The notes below the pieces were generated by a model. That model was not told where the DNA came from, made no database searches, and saw only the letters and a list, made by a program, of their open reading frames with translations. Shown here piece by piece: positions 63,270 to 64,000 of a DNA stretch of 64,000 nucleotides. Numbering within the stretch: position 1 is the first letter of the stretch; each line of letters opens with the position of its first letter. A program made the position numbers and the translations under genes. Source of the DNA: Symsagittifera roscoffensis (Eukaryota; Xenacoelomorpha; Acoela; Convolutidae); NCBI RefSeq assembly GCF_963678635.1, contig NC_087062.1, positions 58,234,129 to 58,298,128 of the forward strand, read 5' to 3'.

Positions 63270-64000
63270 CGTTTAACACACCTCCGGTGCTTCGAAACTT
63301 ATCGACAACTCATGGAAAACCGCATATAATAGAAACTTGATCTGCAAACTGTTAGTGTACTCAGACAGCACCCAATTACAGGGTTGGTAATTTCAAACTT
63401 TTTAGTTTTTTTAATTCCCATTGTGAAAAACCATAAAAGCGTCATCTCGAAAACTTAATGGGCCTCTGGAGAAATTTGGAGGCCAGATTTGCGACCACTG
63501 AGAGTCCCTGATAGCACCCTACTACAGGGTTGGGAATTTCAAATTTCATGACATTTTTCCCGAAAAAAATTGAGAAAATCATAAAAAAATTCTTATCTCG
63601 GAAACTAAAAGGATTTGAGCATTCATATTTAGAGGAAAGATTTGAGACGACTGGGTGAACGCTGACAATAGGGTTGTGCCTTTATCAGTTTAGTACTCTC
63701 AAATTTTCTGAATTTATTTGTGGATAAGTTCTTTGAGACATTTTGAGAAAATCAAAAAAACGCCACATCTCGGAAACTAAAAGCATTTCAGCAGTCGCAT
63801 TTGAGCAGTCGCTGTGGCGAGATTTGTGGCGAGTACCCTGACAGCACTCAACTACAAAAAACACAAAAATCGTCATATCTCGAAAACTACAAGGATTTGA
63901 AAGTCATATTTGGAGACAAGATTCGCAATTCTTGAAAGTACTCAGACAGGACCCAACTACAGGTTTAGGAATTTCAAATTTTCACAAAATCACAAAAAAC
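63270..64000. repeat. Family D block 4, runs off the window end
   Basis: It starts with CACCTCCGGTGCTTCGAAAC as block 3 does. Monomers follow (CAGCACCCAATTACAGGGTT, ATCTCGGAAACTAAAAGCAT, GAGTACCCTGACAGCACTCA). The tail and microsatellite are beyond the window. Confidence 0.75.

Noticed and set aside
1-64000. LTR retroelements, retrovirus-like, Polinton-like or other virus-derived elements
   Set aside because: I found no paired long terminal repeats and no protease, integrase, capsid or envelope-like frames. The only reverse transcriptase motifs belong to LINE-type sequence.

Overview
This is an AT-rich piece of an animal nuclear genome. It has multi-exon genes with GT-AG introns, three conserved metazoan nuclear or RNA-metabolism genes, and introns packed with many families of interspersed repeats. 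The proteins are clearly metazoan (closest recalled matches are the human orthologues), but nothing fixes the phylum; a marine invertebrate is plausible and unproven.

Three genes lie head to tail on the minus strand. CNOT6/CCR4 deadenylase (start codon 61258, stop 54190) has nine coding exons, 560 residues and all catalytic residues. GTF3C1/TFIIIC220 (start 52679, stop 31388) has ten proposed coding exons, one of them a tentative 29-nt microexon needed to keep frame. SMARCE1/BAF57 (start 31031, stop 12135) has five coding exons, with the first split from the HMG-box exon by a 14.6-kb intron. Exon phases agree at every junction of these models. Only about 356 bp separates the GTF3C1 stop from the SMARCE1 start codon. 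Together they are a chromatin-remodelling subunit, an RNA polymerase III assembly factor and an mRNA deadenylase; I see no pathway link beyond proximity.

On the plus strand, the last exon of a trypsin-fold serine protease homologue with an altered catalytic-serine motif sits at 1584-1936. A possible 3'-terminal minus-strand exon of unknown identity lies at 5600-5734, and a short transposase-like helix-turn-helix fragment lies at 8212-8412.

Most of the rest is repeats, labelled here A to H. Family A: tRNA-headed SINE-like units with hairpins at both ends, all in one orientation, densest at 47.6-52.0 kb. Family B: 0.4-0.55 kb units with stem-loops at both ends, mostly in 0-10 kb, both orientations. 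Family C: about 1.25-kb dispersed unit (13.43-14.71 and 23.90-25.18 kb plus fragments). Family D: degenerate ~140-170-bp tandem arrays ending in a conserved tail and an ATAGA-type microsatellite (18.0-22.45, 29.8-30.7, 44.16-45.06, 63.27-64.0 kb). Family E: a second ~160-bp degenerate tandem repeat (28.4-29.0, 32.99-33.78, 46.4-47.5 kb). Family F: hAT-like pieces ending CAGGGGCGGATCTAGG. One separate 489-bp hAT-type MITE (6221-6709) has a clean 8-bp target duplication inside a family-B unit. Family H: B-like units with a different terminal hairpin. A decayed LINE (56.75-58.53 kb, minus) and a second LINE fragment (55.99-56.34 kb, plus) lie in the large CNOT6 intron.

The strangest structure is at 23596-23895: two adjacent, almost perfect inverted repeats with unrelated arms (43 and 82 bp) but exactly the same 28-nt loop.
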